Positions 62,474-64,000 of a DNA stretch of 64,000 nucleotides are shown piece by piece. Numbering within the stretch: the stretch's first letter is position 1; each line of letters starts with the position of its first letter. The stretch comes from Rosettibacter sp037481715. GTDB taxonomy: Bacteria > Bacteroidota > Ignavibacteria > Ignavibacteriales > Melioribacteraceae. The position numbers and the translations under genes are program-made. The stretch is taken from the NCBI GenBank assembly GCA_037481715.1, contig JBBFLD010000003.1, positions 62,001 through 126,000 on the forward strand, in the 5' to 3' direction. Below the pieces are notes generated by a model. The model was not told the origin of the DNA and searched no databases. It saw only the letters and a list, made by a program, of their open reading frames with translations.

Positions 62474-64000
62474 TTATAATTTATAAGATATGTTAAATGA
62501 TAAAGACGAATTGTTGCTGTCAAGTCTTGCTTTTTTATTTCCTTGCATGAAAATTTTACTTTGTGCCAGAATATCTTTTGCGGAGACTTTAAGTTCTATA
62601 TTTTCTGTCAATTTATGATTTATCACAAGGTCAATAACATCACGCGGCTTTTCTATTATATCATCTTCATAAGCTGTTGCTACTTCTATAATTCTTTCGC
62701 CAATACGGTTATACAATAAACTAATTGATGTGCCGTAATCCTGCGAATTATATGATAATGCTAAATTTATAACATAAGGTGATTGACCTTGAAGTGGTCT
62801 TCCTGTTCTAGAAATTGTAGTTTCTGTGCCCCTTACTGTTACCTCAGATTTTACTAAAGTATAATTTGTATTGATTGAAAAATTTGATAATAATTTTGTT
62901 ATGCGTTTTAATCCAAATCTTGCTTCTAATTCAAGGCCATAAACTTTTGCAATATCAGAATTCATGAATGTTCTTTCAGAACCGAGTGCACTTCCAGTAA
63001 CTACTACCTGCTCTATAGCATCTTTTATATCTTTATAAAAGAAACTTGCTGAGAATAATTCTCCAATATCAGGATAGGTTTCAAATCTTAAGTCGTAGTT
63101 TTTGACCAAAGCTCTTTTTAAATCAGGATTACCACGAACAGATGTTTGAGTGTAAAAGTCAAAATATGCAAACGGAGCAAGTTCTCTCAATTCAGGTCTG
63201 TTTACAGTTTGATTAGCTGCAAATCTAATATTGGAAACATTAGAAATTTTATAAATCAAGTTAATTGAAGGAAGAATATCAATATTCTTTAATTCAAATA
63301 ATAAATCTTTCTGGTCTGATAGATCTCTTGATTTTATTCTTTGAACTGAATTTTCTAATCTTGCCCCAGCAATTATTTTTAACTCTTTATCAAACAATGA
63401 AATATTTTGGTCTAACATTAAGTATGTTGCAAAATAATTTTGTTCAGCTTTGTAGTTATTTGTTCCATTCAAATACTCTTGAATTGAAAATCCATTCTTT
63501 CTAAAATTTTCAGGAGAAAAGATTTTATCTATTGGCAAATACAATAAGTTAAAATCCGTATAGCCATTGCCAGGTGCATTAATTATTGTTCCAATTAATC
63601 TTGAATTAAAATCTCTATCTTTATTTTCGTAACTGCTTCCGAATTTTAATTTCAAAGTTGAAACAGGCAAAGAAACATCTAGATTAGCTCCTTTTGTATC
63701 TTCAGAAAGATTTGAATAAAATCTTCCGCCATTTTTCAGATTAACCTGTGGACCCAATAATGCAGCAAATTGATTATCACTGCCAAGCTCGCGTGAATAA
63801 ATTATTCTTCTGTAATCAGGTTCATTTCGGTGAGAAATTGAATTAAATAGTTTCCACTCAACTTGTAAATTGTTTAATGAACTGAAAAAGTGTTCACCGC
63901 TTAACTGTCCAGTATAAACTTCTCTTGAAGTAAATCTCATTGATGTTAAAATTTGTTCTGAGCCTGCATCAGTATATTGAGCGCCCTGCAGCTCTGAGAC
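62474..64000 (-). CDS. TonB-dependent receptor (C-terminal part, 5' end outside window)
   Basis: The frame stays open to the last base of the window (reading VSELQGAQYTDAGSEQ before the first in-window Met at 63940), so the N-terminus, plug and signal peptide lie beyond. The visible ~509 residues are outer-membrane barrel strands, with NRPELRELAPFAYFDFYTQ and GNPDLKRALVKNYDLRFE, a pair typical of TonB-dependent receptors of the CarboxypepD_reg-like type, and a final LSFNISYKL with a C-terminal hydrophobic residue. It imports a large substrate using energy from a TonB protein. The beta-helix gene immediately downstream may encode its surface partner. The ligand is unknown. Confidence 0.88.
   Translation of the reverse strand, partial: VSELQGAQYTDAGSEQILTSMRFTSREVYTGQLSGEHFFSSLNNLQVEWKLFNSISHRNEPDYRRIIYSRELGSDNQFAALLGPQVNLKNGGRFYSNLSEDTKGANLDVSLPVSTLKLKFGSSYENKDRDFNSRLIGTIINAPGNGYTDFNLLYLPIDKIFSPENFRKNGFSIQEYLNGTNNYKAEQNYFATYLMLDQNISLFDKELKIIAGARLENSVQRIKSRDLSDQKDLLFELKNIDILPSINLIYKISNVSNIRFAANQTVNRPELRELAPFAYFDFYTQTSVRGNPDLKRALVKNYDLRFETYPDIGELFSASFFYKDIKDAIEQVVVTGSALGSERTFMNSDIAKVYGLELEARFGLKRITKLLSNFSINTNYTLVKSEVTVRGTETTISRTGRPLQGQSPYVINLALSYNSQDYGTSISLLYNRIGERIIEVATAYEDDIIEKPRDVIDLVINHKLTENIELKVSAKDILAQSKIFMQGNKKARLDSNNSSLSFNISYKL

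Overview
The window is AT-rich with short intergenic gaps and reads as a chromosome segment of a Bacteroidota/Ignavibacteriota-type bacterium (Ignavibacterium/Melioribacter-like). The pointers are type IX secretion signatures (a YQNYPNPFNPST-type C-terminal sorting domain, an FlgD-like C-terminal domain, two PorV/PorQ-family barrels), a TonB-dependent receptor, demethylmenaquinone methyltransferase, HydE/HydG, and multihaem respiration. The lineage is inferred from gene content only. No rRNA, tRNA, CRISPR array or transposase was seen.

Layout. 1-5116 (+): end of mutS, a DUF1684 lipoprotein, DAHP synthase, prephenate dehydrogenase and EF-P. 5122-7585 (-): menaquinone methyltransferase, a PAP2 phosphatase and rsmA. 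7643-18232 (+): an envelope block with a GT2 glycosyltransferase, a putative outer-membrane protein, a site-2 protease, a lipoprotein, a type IX-type surface protein, two PorV-like barrels, an acyltransferase and two more glycosyltransferases. 18279-30025 (-): an accessory anaerobic-respiration region. One half is MerR(two-CW)-psrA-psrB-(repeat-bearing gap)-psrC-yedE-yedE-pseudo-rhodanese, for polysulfide or thiosulfate metabolism. The other half is mobA-Rieske-cytochrome b6/12-haem cytochrome c fusion. A DUF4143 ATPase with twin 19-bp palindromes upstream lies between them. 30112-34830: small membrane, regulatory and metabolic genes. 35062-43971 (-): a phosphorelay block of three large histidine kinases and two stand-alone receivers with no DNA-binding output. 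44174-50593 (-): a compact chain with lnt, dedA, ispF, acyP, an EamA transporter, era, a DUF58 protein and a BamD-like lipoprotein. 50671-53128 (-): hydE and hydG. 53285-54232 (-): an LD-carboxypeptidase. 54394-60649 (-): porin-pstS-pstC-pstA-pstB-pstB-phoU, preceded by a PhoP-box-like direct repeat. 60821-64000 (-): a type IX-sorted beta-helix protein and the 3' part of a TonB-dependent receptor cut by the window edge.

How they work together. The 18-30 kb region looks like a membrane sulfur/quinone module. A Tat-exported molybdenum PsrABC reductase exchanges electrons with menaquinone. Half-size YeeE/YedE channels and a membrane-anchored rhodanese-fold protein may handle sulfane sulfur. A Rieske/cytochrome b6 unit fused to twelve c-type haems could pass quinol electrons to the periplasm. 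The most unusual observations are that single-chain fusion, the 8-bp satellite inside its coding sequence, the rhodanese that has lost its catalytic Cys but ends in a Cys, the MerR regulator with a two-CW cysteine domain, and the regulatory signals around the phosphate operon.
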